A stretch of 64,000 nt of DNA, from NCBI RefSeq assembly GCF_001282685.1, contig NZ_LN875035.1, forward strand, positions 1,733,271 through 1,797,270, written 5' to 3'. Each line of letters opens with the position of its first letter. The stretch's first letter is position 1. A model generated the notes under the pieces. It was given only the letters and a program-made list of their open reading frames with translations. It searched no databases and had not been told where the DNA came from. This document shows, piece by piece, positions 24,622 to 37,029 of this stretch. The DNA comes from Niameybacter massiliensis. Lineage in GTDB: Bacteria; Bacillota; Clostridia; Lachnospirales; Cellulosilyticaceae. The position numbers and the translations under genes were made by a program.

Positions 24622-25679
24622 TGCCTGTATATAAGAATGAGCAATTAAATACTTGGTACTGTAAATTTTATTACACTAATTGGGATGGAGTAAAAAAACA
24701 GAAAATGAAAAAAGGCTTTAAAACTCAGAAAGAAGCTAAAGCCTATGAACGTGATTTTTTAAGTAAGGCCCATGCTTCCTGTGATATGAGTTTTAAAAGC
24801 TTAGTAGAATTATATTTTGAAGATTGTAAAAGTAGATTAAAGCCAACTACCTTAGATAATAAACAATATGTGGTTAATTTAAAGATATTGCCTTACTTTG
24901 AAAAGATGCCTATAAATACAATTACACCAACAACTGTACGAAAATGGCAAAATGAATTTATTTCTAGTGAAGAAAACTATAGTCAAACTTATTTAAGAAC
25001 TATCAATAATCAACTATCTGCCATATTTAACTTTGCTACAAAGTATTATAAACTTCCTTCAAATCCTGCTCGTACTTGTGGAAATATGGGAAAAAATAAA
25101 GCTGATAGTATGCTCTTCTGGACTACTGATGAATTTAAAAAATTTATAGTTTGTGTAGAGGATAAACCCCTTTCAAAAGCTGTATTTAACTTATTATTTT
25201 GGACTGGTATAAGAACTGGGGAACTTCTAGCACTCACCTACAATGATTTTGATTTTGAAACCCAAACTGTAAATATTGATAAAAATTACTCGAGATTAAA
25301 TGGTGAGGATTTAATTCTTGAGCCTAAAACCCCTAAAAGTAAAAGGGTAATCACAATACCCCTGTTTCTATGTGAAATCATACAGGAATATAAAGAACAG
25401 CTTTATGATTATAAGCCACATGAAAGACTTTTTCATGTTACAAAATATTATCTTCACCATGAAATGGATAGAGGAAGTAAGAAGAGCAAAGTAAAACGTA
25501 TTCGAATACATGATTTAAGGCATTCTCATGCTTCACTCCTAATTGAAATGGGATTTTCACCACTTTTAATATCTGAAAGATTAGGTCATGAAAAAGTAGA
25601 AACTACGCTTCAAACCTACTCACATTTATACCCAAATAAACATAGTGAAGTAGCTGAAAAATTACAAGCTTTGATATAA
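24621..25679 (+). CDS. int: Tyrosine integrase of the element
   Basis: 352 residues with complete architecture: an arm-binding domain (about 1-50, NTWYCKFYYTNWDGVKK), a SAM-like core-binding domain (55-150) and the catalytic domain with Arg198 (TGIRTGE), Lys in the PKTPKSKR hairpin, HDLR (His297, Arg300), His323 (LGH) and nucleophile Tyr333 (QTYSH). It starts on the last base of the repressor stop codon and so is co-translated with it. It lies 80 bp from the attR core in guaA, as expected for a site-specific integrase. Confidence 0.95.
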   Translation: MPVYKNEQLNTWYCKFYYTNWDGVKKQKMKKGFKTQKEAKAYERDFLSKAHASCDMSFKSLVELYFEDCKSRLKPTTLDNKQYVVNLKILPYFEKMPINTITPTTVRKWQNEFISSEENYSQTYLRTINNQLSAIFNFATKYYKLPSNPARTCGNMGKNKADSMLFWTTDEFKKFIVCVEDKPLSKAVFNLLFWTGIRTGELLALTYNDFDFETQTVNIDKNYSRLNGEDLILEPKTPKSKRVITIPLFLCEIIQEYKEQLYDYKPHERLFHVTKYYLHHEMDRGSKKSKVKRIRIHDLRHSHASLLIEMGFSPLLISERLGHEKVETTLQTYSHLYPNKHSEVAEKLQALI

Positions 25680-25711
25680 TAGTATCGTTTCAGTATCTCT
25701 TTATAAACAAA
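25680..25711 (+). repeat. Right copy of the 32-bp imperfect direct repeat
   Basis: It matches 10839-10870 at about 27 of 32 positions and holds TAGTATC and CAGTATC 11 bp apart. It lies between the integrase stop and the attR core. Candidate integrase arm site. Confidence 0.6.
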
Positions 25712-25752
25712 AACCCTACAAGCCTTTATTCTACAAGGCTTGTAGGGTTTTT
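25709..25752. terminator. Bidirectional terminator between integrase and guaA
   Basis: An 18-bp perfect stem (25709-25726 with 25735-25752, loop 8 nt) with T runs on both strands. It belongs to the element and stops both the integrase transcript and guaA, replacing the guaA terminator left behind at 10638-10702. Confidence 0.9.
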
Positions 25753-25757
25753 GTTTA

Positions 25758-27299
25758 TTATTCAAACTCAATAGTTGCTGGTGGTTTGCCTGTGCAGTCA
25801 TAGAGTACACGGTTAACACCTTTAACTTCGTTTACAATTCTTGTTGTTACTTTCCCAAGTACTTCCCATGGAAGGTCAGCTGATTCTGCTGTCATAAAAT
25901 CACTTGTTGTTACTGCTCTTAATGCGATAGCGTAATCATATGTTCTTTCGTCACCCATTACACCTACTGAACGCATGTTTGTAAGAGCTGCGAAGTATTG
26001 ACCAATTTCTTTGTCGATACCTGCATTTTTGATTTCTTCACGATAAATCCAGTCTGCATCTTGTACAATGCGTACTTTTTCTGCTGTTACTTCACCGATT
26101 ATACGGATACCAAGACCTGGGCCTGGGAATGGTTGACGGTATACTAAGTATTCTGGAATTTCAAGTTCAAGTCCTGCTTTACGTACTTCATCTTTGAAGA
26201 GAAGACGAAGTGGCTCGATGATTTCTTTGAAATCTACACAGTCAGGAAGTCCACCTACGTTGTGATGTGATTTGATAACAGCTGATTTACCAAGACCGCT
26301 TTCGATAACGTCTGGGTAAATTGTTCCTTGTACTAAGAAGTCTACTGCACCAATTTTTTGTGCTTCTTCTTCGAATACACGAATGAATTCTTCACCGATG
26401 ATTTTTCTCTTAGTTTCTGGATCTTCTACACCTTTTAATTTTTCGTAGAATCTTTCTTGTGCATTAACGCGGATGAAGTTAAGGTCATAGTTACCTTCTG
26501 GTCCGAAGATTGCTTCTACTTCATCACCTTCATTTTTTCTAAGTAAGCCATGGTCTACAAACACGCATGTTAGCTGTTTACCAATTGCTTTTGAAAGCAT
26601 AACTGCTGCTACAGATGAATCTACACCACCTGATAATGCACATAATGCTTTTCCGTTACCTACTTTTTCACGAATAGCTTCAATTGTTGTTTCTACAAAT
26701 GAATCCATTCTCCAGTCACCTTTGCAACCACAAATGTTGTTTACAAAGTTAGCAAGCATTGTCATACCTTCTTGTGTATGCATAACTTCTGGGTGGAATT
26801 GAACTGCGTAAAGCCCTTTCTCAGCATTTTCCATTGCAGCTACTGGACATACTGGTGTGTGTGCAGTAATTTTGAAATCTACTGGTGCTGTTTCAATATA
26901 ATCTGTATGACTCATCCAACAGATTGTTGAGTCAGAAACATTTTCAAATAATTTTGATGTTGTATCAACTTTTACTTCTGTTTTACCATATTCACTTACT
27001 GGTGCTGTTGCAACTTTACCACCTAAAAGGTGTGCTGTAAGCTGAGATCCGTAGCAAATACCAAGTACTGGTATGCCTAGTTCAAAGATTGCTTTATCAC
27101 AGATTGGTGACTCCTTGGCGTATACGCTATTTGGTCCCCCTGTAAAGATAATGCCTTTTGGATTCATCTCTTTGATTTTTTCAATACTTAAGTTATAAGG
27201 ATGTACTTCACAGTATACGTTGTTTTCGCGAACACGTCTTGCAATAAGTTGGTTGTACTGTCCACCAAAGTCTAAAACGATAACTAACTCGTGGTTCAT
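25758..27299 (-). CDS. guaA: GMP synthase (glutamine-hydrolysing)
   Basis: 513 residues, full length. The N-terminal class I glutamine amidotransferase has nucleophile Cys82 in GICYGSQ and the FHPE His/Glu pair; the ATP pyrophosphatase domain has the PP-loop [11 protein letters not shown], and the C-terminal dimerisation domain ends TIEFE. It converts XMP to GMP. It lies 103 bp downstream of guaB in a riboswitch-controlled unit, and its last codons are the integration site of the adjoining element. Confidence 0.98.
   Translation of the reverse strand: MNHELVIVLDFGGQYNQLIARRVRENNVYCEVHPYNLSIEKIKEMNPKGIIFTGGPNSVYAKESPICDKAIFELGIPVLGICYGSQLTAHLLGGKVATAPVSEYGKTEVKVDTTSKLFENVSDSTICWMSHTDYIETAPVDFKITAHTPVCPVAAMENAEKGLYAVQFHPEVMHTQEGMTMLANFVNNICGCKGDWRMDSFVETTIEAIREKVGNGKALCALSGGVDSSVAAVMLSKAIGKQLTCVFVDHGLLRKNEGDEVEAIFGPEGNYDLNFIRVNAQERFYEKLKGVEDPETKRKIIGEEFIRVFEEEAQKIGAVDFLVQGTIYPDVIESGLGKSAVIKSHHNVGGLPDCVDFKEIIEPLRLLFKDEVRKAGLELEIPEYLVYRQPFPGPGLGIRIIGEVTAEKVRIVQDADWIYREEIKNAGIDKEIGQYFAALTNMRSVGVMGDERTYDYAIALRAVTTSDFMTAESADLPWEVLGKVTTRIVNEVKGVNRVLYDCTGKPPATIEFE
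25759..25772. repeat. attR: right attachment core inside the guaA 3' end
   Basis: 14-bp direct repeat of 10726-10739, covering the last codons of guaA (Ile-Glu-Phe-Glu-stop). Insertion here leaves the guaA product unchanged. Confidence 0.85.
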
Positions 27300-27366
27300 T
27301 TCTATTTCCTCCTCAGAATATGTGCTAATCTCTTGTTGTCTATATCTTTATATTACTTAACAAACT

Positions 27367-27396
27367 ATAGCCTAGGCACCTATGTGCCTAGGTTAT
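27367..27396 (-). terminator. Hairpin between guaB and guaA
   Basis: A 13-bp stem with one wobble or mismatch (27367-27379 with 27384-27396, loop CTAT) in the guaB-guaA spacer, with a weak T-rich stretch after it on the minus strand. It could be a partial terminator or an mRNA processing/stability hairpin. Confidence 0.5.
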
Positions 27397-27402
27397 GTTT
27401 TC

Positions 27403-28869
<1,467 letters not shown>

Positions 28870-28898
28870 CTAGTGTTTGTTGTAATAATAGACGATAT

Positions 28899-29053
28899 AA
28901 AAAAATTCCTCCAGCGTGCTTAGAGGAATGTACAGGCAACCAGCAACTTATGTTAACCCTATAAGCTACAGTATACCTTATTAACTTCCTCGTAGTCCAC
29001 TTATTTACGGTAAGTGGGTAGATACTCTCGGCCCAATTGCCAAGTATATACGA
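28899..29053 (-). promoter_or_regulatory. Purine (guanine-type) riboswitch with intrinsic terminator, upstream of guaB
   Basis: On the minus strand the aptamer (about 29053-28987) shows P2 CTTGGC/GCCGAG, the J2/3 core ATCTACC, P3 CACTTA/TAAGTG closing the conserved loop CCGTAAA, and J3/1 GACTACG, whose C at the specificity position indicates guanine rather than adenine. A terminator hairpin (28929-28905) with seven Ts (28905-28899) follows. The GAGGAA of the P1 3' strand can pair with TTCCTC of the terminator as an antiterminator, so ligand should switch guaBA off. Confidence 0.88.
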
Positions 29054-29083
29054 AAAATGTTGTTTCTGTTTTTATTATCGACT

Positions 29084-29092
29084 ATTATAGCA
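29084..29092 (-). promoter_or_regulatory. Extended -10 promoter of the guaB riboswitch transcript
   Basis: On the minus strand TGCTATAAT (TATAAT at 29089-29084 with an upstream TG) lies about 30 bp before the aptamer; no good -35 is present, as is usual for extended -10 promoters. Confidence 0.6.
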
Positions 29093-29148
29093 TATCCTTT
29101 GTAAAAATGTTAGTAGTGTTTTTTAATATAATAATAACAAGTTTATAC

Positions 29149-29190
29149 AAGAAAAATATGGACTATATACAACTAGTCCATATTTTTCTT
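29149..29190. terminator. 17-bp perfect hairpin after the two-TM protein gene
   Basis: Positions 29149-29165 pair exactly with 29174-29190 with an 8-nt loop. T-rich tails on both strands. It closes the leftward 29215-29727 gene and shields the guaB promoter. Confidence 0.85.
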
Positions 29191-29214
29191 AAATTTTTCA
29201 AACTATTCTTTTTA

Positions 29215-29727
29215 TTAACCTCTATATTTAAAAACTTTATTAGGCGCTTGTTTGTACATAAGATTTAGCATTTCTTCATTTGGTGTAATAAGAATTTTTT
29301 GTAATTGACCATCTTTTGGGTACATAATCGCATAAGTTTCTTTTGTTCCATTACCATCACTTGCATTAATTACTTTTTGACCACGTGCAAGTTCATCTTG
29401 GTGACGTTCATCTTTAATACTAGCCATAGCATTCATCTCTTTTAAATCTAATTCTATAACACGTTTTCTTTTTTCTTTATTATAGATTACATCAATATCT
29501 AAAAGATTATTAGTTAAACTATATTCATGCTCTTTTTTTAATTTACTTGATAAAAATGTTGCTAACCAAAGTACTGCTAAAACTAAGATTGGTGCCATAA
29601 AAATAGGAAGTACAAAAAATAAAATTAAAGATACTAAAACTGCAACAGTCCATATAATTCCTTTTTGTGCTTTATCATTTTTACTCATTGTCATCGGTAC
29701 TAATTGCTCTTTAAAAACATCACCCAT
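29215..29727 (-). CDS. Uncharacterised two-TM membrane protein (DUF6106-like)
   Basis: 170 residues: a short polar N-terminus, a hydrophobic hairpin of two helices (about 24-60), then a cytosolic mixed alpha/beta domain with a charged middle (YNKEKRKRVIELDLKEM). From memory it resembles a small family common in Lachnospirales (DUF6106); no function is known. AAGGAG precedes the ATG. It diverges from the kinase gene at 29936. Confidence 0.65.
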   Translation of the reverse strand: MGDVFKEQLVPMTMSKNDKAQKGIIWTVAVLVSLILFFVLPIFMAPILVLAVLWLATFLSSKLKKEHEYSLTNNLLDIDVIYNKEKRKRVIELDLKEMNAMASIKDERHQDELARGQKVINASDGNGTKETYAIMYPKDGQLQKILITPNEEMLNLMYKQAPNKVFKYRG

Positions 29728-29935
29728 TACTGTTTCTCCTTTTATTTTACTATGTTTTTTATTATTTTATTTTACCATAGCTTTATATTTTTTTCAAATT
29801 ACTCTGCCTTTACAATTTGTCGAAATAAAGATGTTAAAAAACTTAAACTTTTTAAAATTAATGTCGTAAAATCAGTAATTTTATACTATAATATAAGAGA
29901 TGTTTAATATCTAAATATTTTTAAGGGGAGTAGTC

Positions 29936-31972
29936 ATGTCCAAATTTACAATGGAAAACGATCAATTTATCAATAATTATTTACATAGACATCTATTGAT
30001 TATAACCACATTTACGTTACTACTTATTTTTCTTTATACTTTTAATTCAGCACTGTTTATATCAACCAGTAAGTTTATTATGTTTGTTATGGCAATCTAT
30101 TTACTTATTAACTCACTTTCAACTAGACATATCACTCAAAACCCATTTCTTTCATATACATCTATATTTTATGGTGCCATTAATACATTACAAGGACTTC
30201 AATTTATTTTGACTTCTATTTTAGGCGTAAAAGTCAATAGCTACTACCTATCTATGGCAACTTATCATGCTGGGCGATTAAGCTTTGCTTTTATTCTCGT
30301 ATTGCTTGCCTATTATTATGTACATCGTAAAGATCAATTAGAACGGGTAAGTTGGTACCTCATGGTAGTATTTATTCTTACTTGTATTGTAGCAATCCCT
30401 GCCATGATGACAGACAACTTTATTCTATTTATTAAAGGAAATTCTCTAGGTGCACTTTTCTTTAATTTACTAACTAATCTCTTTACACCTGTTGCACTCT
30501 TTATAACCTTTAAAATTTTATTTCCTTTACGCCACCAATTTCCATATACGCATAAATTGATTATGATTATCTTTTTAGTACTTGCTAGTATTATGGAACT
30601 TATTGATTTCTTATATTTTGAACCCTTAACTGCACCCCGTATTATTCCATATCTTTTCAAAATCTCTACACTTTACCTCTTTATCATTGGTCAAATTGAT
30701 TGCTGTATTTTAAGACCTTTTAAAGAACTATATTCTGAACATAAGATACATGAAAAAGATATAGAAGACACACATAAAGAACTTTATCAATATTCTATCT
30801 ACGCTAAACAACTAGAACATAATTTAAAAGCAAAAACGACTCATTATGAACGTATACTAAGCTTATTTCCTGAGCCATTTCTTCTTTGTATAGATGATAA
30901 AATTTTAGACACGAATCAAGCTGCTTTAGATCTTTTCCATTCTGTTAATAAACATGATTTAACAGGAAGTAGCTTATTAAGTTATTTGAAATTAGATGAT
31001 GATTTGTTAGAAGCCTATAAGCAACTTCCTGCTCATCCCGGTAGCCTTCTAAAAGGTGAAACCTCTCTTATTACTTTGAATAATGAAATTTACGACATTG
31101 AGTATTTGTTTACAACTACATATTTGCATGAATCTATAAATATAGTATGTATTTTGCGTAACATTACAGAGAAAAAGCAAAAAGCATTAACAGAAAAAGC
31201 TCTTGAAAAACAAAACTTAAAACTAAGCTACTTTTCTAATATTTCTCATGATATTAAGATGCCTATTAATATTATTTATAGTGCACTTCAAATGCAGTCT
31301 CATGCTACTACATTGACTGAATGCTTACATTATACTGATATGATGCAAGCCAATTCTCTTAGATTACTCAAATTAATTAACAATATCTTGGATGTCACCA
31401 AACTTGAAAATAACATGATTAATTTCGCTCCACAAATATTTAATGTAGTCGATGCCGTGGAAACGCTTTGTGAAATGTCTTATTTGTATATGCAAGAAAA
31501 AAATATTACGTACGTTTTTGATACTGACTTAGACGAGAAATTTATCCGTACCGATGCTGCTGCATTTGAACGTATTATTTTCAATCTACTTTCTAATGCC
31601 ATTAAATATACACCTAATAATGGTGAACTATTTATTGCTATAATAGATTTAAATGAAAATATTGAAATTCATATCAAAGATTCTGGTATTGGTATTGCAT
31701 CTGATAAAATAGATAATATTTTTGATAGATTTATCACTGCTGACCAAGGTACTAGTTCTAAAGAACATAGCTGCGGCATAGGCTTATCTATAGTAAGGGA
31801 TCTTATCCACCTCATGGGAGGATCTATTCACTGTGAAAGTGTATTAGGTGAAGGTACTACTTTTATCATTCAGCTACCTACTCCTACTTTAGGGGATATA
31901 GAAATCGATTATCCTTACCAAGCAACTTATACATCACATAACATTAAAATTGAGTTCTGTGATATTGCTTAA
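29936..31972 (+). CDS. Membrane sensor histidine kinase, MASE3-like with PAS domain
   Basis: 678 residues. About seven to eight transmembrane helices (residues 20-255) form an N-terminal sensor resembling the MASE3 type (AGRLSFAFI in the middle). A coiled linker and PAS domain (about 300-405) follow, then HisKA with SHDIKMPIN (phospho-acceptor His438) and HATPase_c with an N box (NLLSNAIKY), DSGIGIA and CGIGLSIV. No response regulator is adjacent, so it is an orphan. It precedes uppP by 27 bp and the two may form an operon, which would link it to envelope stress (inference). Confidence 0.88.
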   Translation: MSKFTMENDQFINNYLHRHLLIITTFTLLLIFLYTFNSALFISTSKFIMFVMAIYLLINSLSTRHITQNPFLSYTSIFYGAINTLQGLQFILTSILGVKVNSYYLSMATYHAGRLSFAFILVLLAYYYVHRKDQLERVSWYLMVVFILTCIVAIPAMMTDNFILFIKGNSLGALFFNLLTNLFTPVALFITFKILFPLRHQFPYTHKLIMIIFLVLASIMELIDFLYFEPLTAPRIIPYLFKISTLYLFIIGQIDCCILRPFKELYSEHKIHEKDIEDTHKELYQYSIYAKQLEHNLKAKTTHYERILSLFPEPFLLCIDDKILDTNQAALDLFHSVNKHDLTGSSLLSYLKLDDDLLEAYKQLPAHPGSLLKGETSLITLNNEIYDIEYLFTTTYLHESINIVCILRNITEKKQKALTEKALEKQNLKLSYFSNISHDIKMPINIIYSALQMQSHATTLTECLHYTDMMQANSLRLLKLINNILDVTKLENNMINFAPQIFNVVDAVETLCEMSYLYMQEKNITYVFDTDLDEKFIRTDAAAFERIIFNLLSNAIKYTPNNGELFIAIIDLNENIEIHIKDSGIGIASDKIDNIFDRFITADQGTSSKEHSCGIGLSIVRDLIHLMGGSIHCESVLGEGTTFIIQLPTPTLGDIEIDYPYQATYTSHNIKIEFCDIA

Positions 31973-31999
31973 GTTACATGTACATAAGGAGGTTATAAC

Positions 32000-32860
32000 T
32001 TGGATTTTCTAATGATGCTTAAAGCGGGCATTCTTGGAATCGTAGAAGGTCTTACAGAGTTTCTACCTGTTTCTTCAACTGGTCACTTGATTATTTTTTC
32101 TAATCTTATTGACTTCTATAAGCACTCTGATAAAGCCTTTGTAGACTTATTCAACATGATTATTCAATTGGGTGCTATCCTTGCAGTAGTCGTTTATTAT
32201 TGGAAAAAGATTTGGTCTACTGTGACTCACCTTTTTCCATCATCTAAAACGCCTTTAGCTGAAAGTGGATTATATTTCTGGGGTATGATTCTTATTTCAT
32301 GTATTCCAGCAGCTGCTATTGGTCTTCCTTTTGATGATATGGTTCAGCAGTATCTTTTTAATCCTCCTGTTGTAGCCTGTACCCTATTCTTTGGTGCACT
32401 CTGGATGATTTACGCTGAAGGTAAATTTAAAGGAAATACAATTACACCATTATCTGCTACACCTGTTACACCAGGAAAAGCATTATGTGTAGGACTCTTC
32501 CAAGTTCTCTCAATTATTCCTGGTATGTCTAGATCTGCTTCTACTATCATTGGTGGTTGGGCATGTGGTATGTCTACTGTAGCCGCTGCTGAGTATTCTT
32601 TCTTCCTTGCTATTCCCGTGATGGTAGGTCAAGCTCTTCTTCACTTTATTAAGCTTCTTAAAATGCCTACACCGCTTAATGCGAGTCAGTGGGGAGCCTT
32701 AGGCGTAGGATTTATTGTATCCTTTATCGTTGCCTTACTTGTCATTGATGCCTTCTTAAGCTTCCTTAAGAAGAAACCAATGCGTTACTTTGCTTTCTAT
32801 CGTATTATCTTTGCATTTGTTGTGCTAATTGCCGGTCTATTTGGTCTTCTTGCTATTTAG
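32000..32860 (+). CDS. uppP: Undecaprenyl-diphosphate phosphatase
   Basis: 286-residue integral membrane protein with both family signatures: GLTEFLPVSSTGH (17-29) and PGMSRSAST (about 174-182). It dephosphorylates undecaprenyl pyrophosphate to recycle the lipid carrier for cell-wall synthesis, and its overproduction gives bacitracin resistance. The start is a TTG placed properly after AAGGAGG; an ATG four codons later is too far from the site. It follows the sensor kinase closely. Confidence 0.95.
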   Translation: MDFLMMLKAGILGIVEGLTEFLPVSSTGHLIIFSNLIDFYKHSDKAFVDLFNMIIQLGAILAVVVYYWKKIWSTVTHLFPSSKTPLAESGLYFWGMILISCIPAAAIGLPFDDMVQQYLFNPPVVACTLFFGALWMIYAEGKFKGNTITPLSATPVTPGKALCVGLFQVLSIIPGMSRSASTIIGGWACGMSTVAAAEYSFFLAIPVMVGQALLHFIKLLKMPTPLNASQWGALGVGFIVSFIVALLVIDAFLSFLKKKPMRYFAFYRIIFAFVVLIAGLFGLLAI

Positions 32861-32904
32861 ACAGTACATATTAATAAGTCCCCAAGCAATACCATCTCCA
32901 TAAA

Positions 32905-32949
32905 AGAGGCAAGAGCTAACACTTTCTATAAGTGTTAACTCTTGCCTCT
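32905..32949. terminator. Terminator between uppP and the AraC-type regulator
   Basis: A 20-bp stem with one wobble pair (32905-32924 with 32930-32949, loop 5 nt) between convergent genes; a TTTTAT tail is present on the minus strand, and the plus-strand tail is weaker. Confidence 0.75.
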
Positions 32950-32988
32950 CATATTTATTCTAACTATTCTTACTATCTGCTACTCATC

Positions 32989-34107
32989 TTAGCTATTGGT
33001 ATCTATATTCTTGCGTCTAAGTTCTTCTATCATCATCTCATATTGTAAATCTCCAAGTCCATATTGAGAAAATGTTGTTAACAATTCCCTTAATAATTCC
33101 TTTGTATCTTTATTGATGTTTTTGATAATATATCTACTTATTTCACTTGTTTCATCCCTATACTCTAAATATAACTTAACCATTTGATAGGTAACAGGTA
33201 ATAGCTCTAGAGCTGGCATTTTGCGCTTACATACTATATCTCTATATCGTTCTAGACTTCCTTCTAATTCAAGCTCATAAGCCTCTGGTAATATTTCATC
33301 CATACTTTCGCAAGCCATACACAGCAACAAATCACCTGTATAACTTATTTGTTCTAAAAAACCTATTACTGTTAACATATTGATTTGGCAAAACATATCG
33401 TCGCCAAACCATAAGACTATCGTATCAAACTTCTCTTTAAATAGCGGTTCTAATGGTTTGAGTACAATATCTTCATACTGTTCTTTGGTTCCCTTTAAAG
33501 ACCTTACTCTATTCTTGATAAAGGCCTCACTAAATATGACTTCATCAGCTTCTCCCCAGCACATGGCTTCATTAAATGAGATATATGTACACCCTTCTCG
33601 CATTTTACCTTCTCTTTGAAACCGTTCTAACATACAACCGCCATTTAGTATATGTAATACCTTACTAGAGTACTTTGCCTCTACGTCTTCTTGAAGTTTA
33701 TCAATTACATAAGTAGTGATCATTTTTTCTTTCATCCCTTCATCTGGATTAGTTCCAACATACTTAGAATAGTATCTAGAAATAGGTCTTCTTTTTTGTC
33801 TATATTCATAAGGTGAGATGCCATAAAAAGTTGAAAACGCTCTTGAGAATGCTTCTTGAGAGGAGTAGCCATATTGATATGCAATATCTATAATTCTTAA
33901 ATTGGTATTACATAAGGATTCTGCAGCATATTGCAATCTCTTTTTTAAAATATAACTTTTTATGGAAGTTCCTATGCTCTCCTTAAAACATACTGAACAA
34001 TAATAAGGTGAATAATTAACATGCTGAGCAACATTTGTTAAAGAAATATGGTCGGTTATATGTTCATCAATATACTTCACCATTTGCCTAATATCCAATT
34101 CTTTCAT
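32989..34107 (-). CDS. AraC-type HTH fused to a DUF1835-like domain
   Basis: 372 residues with an unusual order: the AraC DNA-binding domain is N-terminal (about 5-108, ending in YGISPYEYRQKR), and the rest resembles DUF1835 proteins (HILNGGCMLERF near 157, then LWFGDDMFCQINML near 238), with helical repeats to the end. The start follows GAGGAGG. DUF1835 proteins have no established activity; the fusion suggests a ligand or protein input controlling transcription. It stands alone. Confidence 0.8.
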   Translation of the reverse strand: MKELDIRQMVKYIDEHITDHISLTNVAQHVNYSPYYCSVCFKESIGTSIKSYILKKRLQYAAESLCNTNLRIIDIAYQYGYSSQEAFSRAFSTFYGISPYEYRQKRRPISRYYSKYVGTNPDEGMKEKMITTYVIDKLQEDVEAKYSSKVLHILNGGCMLERFQREGKMREGCTYISFNEAMCWGEADEVIFSEAFIKNRVRSLKGTKEQYEDIVLKPLEPLFKEKFDTIVLWFGDDMFCQINMLTVIGFLEQISYTGDLLLCMACESMDEILPEAYELELEGSLERYRDIVCKRKMPALELLPVTYQMVKLYLEYRDETSEISRYIIKNINKDTKELLRELLTTFSQYGLGDLQYEMMIEELRRKNIDTNS

Positions 34108-34187
34108 GTCATCCCTCCTCTTTGCTGTATTGTATATAATTTAGACTCATCTTATATGATATTACTTGTGATTATTAATCACTTTAT

Positions 34188-34535
34188 TCAGATTCCTAAT
34201 ATCCAAAAATATTCGGCCCCTCTATTCCCTTTCTCTATCCACTCTGTAATCGTTGCAAAGAATTTATCTACTGATGCATTATCCTCATAATCTGCTCTAC
34301 ATCTTTTCTCAATTTCTTGCCATTCTAAAAGAGTTATCTTTTGATCACCATAGTACGCATACACTTTAAAAATATCATCAAAATACGGGCTAAGTACACC
34401 TATTCCATCTTCTTCATCTGCAAAATATAAAGAGTCTTTTGACCAATGTTGCTTAGGATAAGAATGTGCATAGGCTATTTCATAGGTATCTCCACCTATT
34501 ACTTTATCTAGTGTAAATACTCTTAATTCTACCAT
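34188..34535 (-). CDS. Uncharacterised small cytosolic protein
   Basis: 115 residues, acidic and aromatic-rich with an alpha/beta pattern (DKVIGGDTYEIAYAHSYP; FDDIFKVYAYYG). No family recognised. A good AAGGGGGAAG site precedes the ATG. Transcribed leftward between groEL and the AraC-type gene. Confidence 0.6.
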   Translation of the reverse strand: MVELRVFTLDKVIGGDTYEIAYAHSYPKQHWSKDSLYFADEEDGIGVLSPYFDDIFKVYAYYGDQKITLLEWQEIEKRCRADYEDNASVDKFFATITEWIEKGNRGAEYFWILGI

Positions 34536-34684
34536 TTTATCTTCCCCCTTATTATATTACTAATATAATTTTGCTATCTCTCAATTCGTCCTAAGATATA
34601 TTTTATAGTAAACATTTCTTTACCACATGGTATCACTTCTGAATCATTTATACAATTACTCATTCTCTAATCTAAATGATTGCA

Positions 34685-34711
34685 CAAAAAAAGGACTGTA
34701 TTATACAGTCC
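34685..34711 (-). terminator. groESL terminator
   Basis: On the minus strand an 8-bp perfect stem (34711-34704 with 34700-34693) with a 3-nt loop is followed by a run of about seven Ts (34692-34685). Confidence 0.9.
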
Positions 34712-34722
34712 CTTTACTTTTA

Positions 34723-36384
<1,662 letters not shown>

Positions 36385-36402
36385 CTATATAATAAAGATT
36401 AA

Positions 36403-36702
<300 letters not shown>

Positions 36703-36732
36703 CTATAGATAAAGTATATGATTTTTTAATTG

Positions 36733-36759
36733 TTAGCACTCACCTATCTAGAGTGCTAA
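36733..36759. promoter_or_regulatory. CIRCE operator of groESL
   Basis: Perfect CIRCE: TTAGCACTC (36733-36741), 9-bp spacer, GAGTGCTAA (36751-36759). It is the binding site of the heat-shock repressor HrcA, whose gene is not in this window. Confidence 0.98.
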
Positions 36760-36770
36760 TTACATCTATA

Positions 36771-36799
36771 ATATTATGCCATTCTCTCAAAGATTGCAA
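36771..36799 (-). promoter_or_regulatory. groESL promoter
   Basis: On the minus strand TTGCAA (36799-36794), a 17-bp spacer and TAATAT (36776-36771), placing the start site in or next to CIRCE. The remaining 36800-37029 is A/T-rich with no gene seen. Confidence 0.75.
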
Positions 36800-37029
36800 G
36801 TCTAAATTTAATTATTTTCTAATTTATTTACTACAATTTTTCATCCTTACTATAGCTTTCTTTAATTCTCTTATTGTTTCGTGAATTTTTTATGTTTATA
36901 TCTATTTTTAATAGATATAACTTCTGTAAAAACATAGGTATTCTGCTAGGTTTTGAATAAAAATCTACTTTTATTAGAAAGGGTAGACCTTATTCTATAT
37001 TTACATATATGATTAAGCTATCTCATTAC

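Larger units (their letters stand above)
10726..25772. mobile_element. Integrated ~15 kb element in the 3' end of guaA (phage-satellite-like)
   Basis: Bounded by 14-bp direct repeats, with an integrase gene at the right end pointing at guaA. The interior holds a divergent repressor switch, a primase-polymerase, a VirE-type helicase, an iteron-like origin, recombinases, decayed genes and a left-end cargo pair. Size (15.05 kb), gene order (integrase and repressor on one strand; small regulators, primase and helicase on the other; origin at the helicase 3' end) and absence of conjugation genes match phage-inducible chromosomal islands. No terminase small subunit or capsid-redirecting gene is recognised, so an integrative mobilisable element that lost transfer genes remains possible. 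The 3' end of guaA is a known island integration hotspot. Confidence 0.85.

Noticed and set aside
10726..25772. Integrative conjugative or mobilisable element
   Set aside because: No relaxase, coupling protein or type IV secretion gene could be recognised; not excluded if transfer genes were lost.
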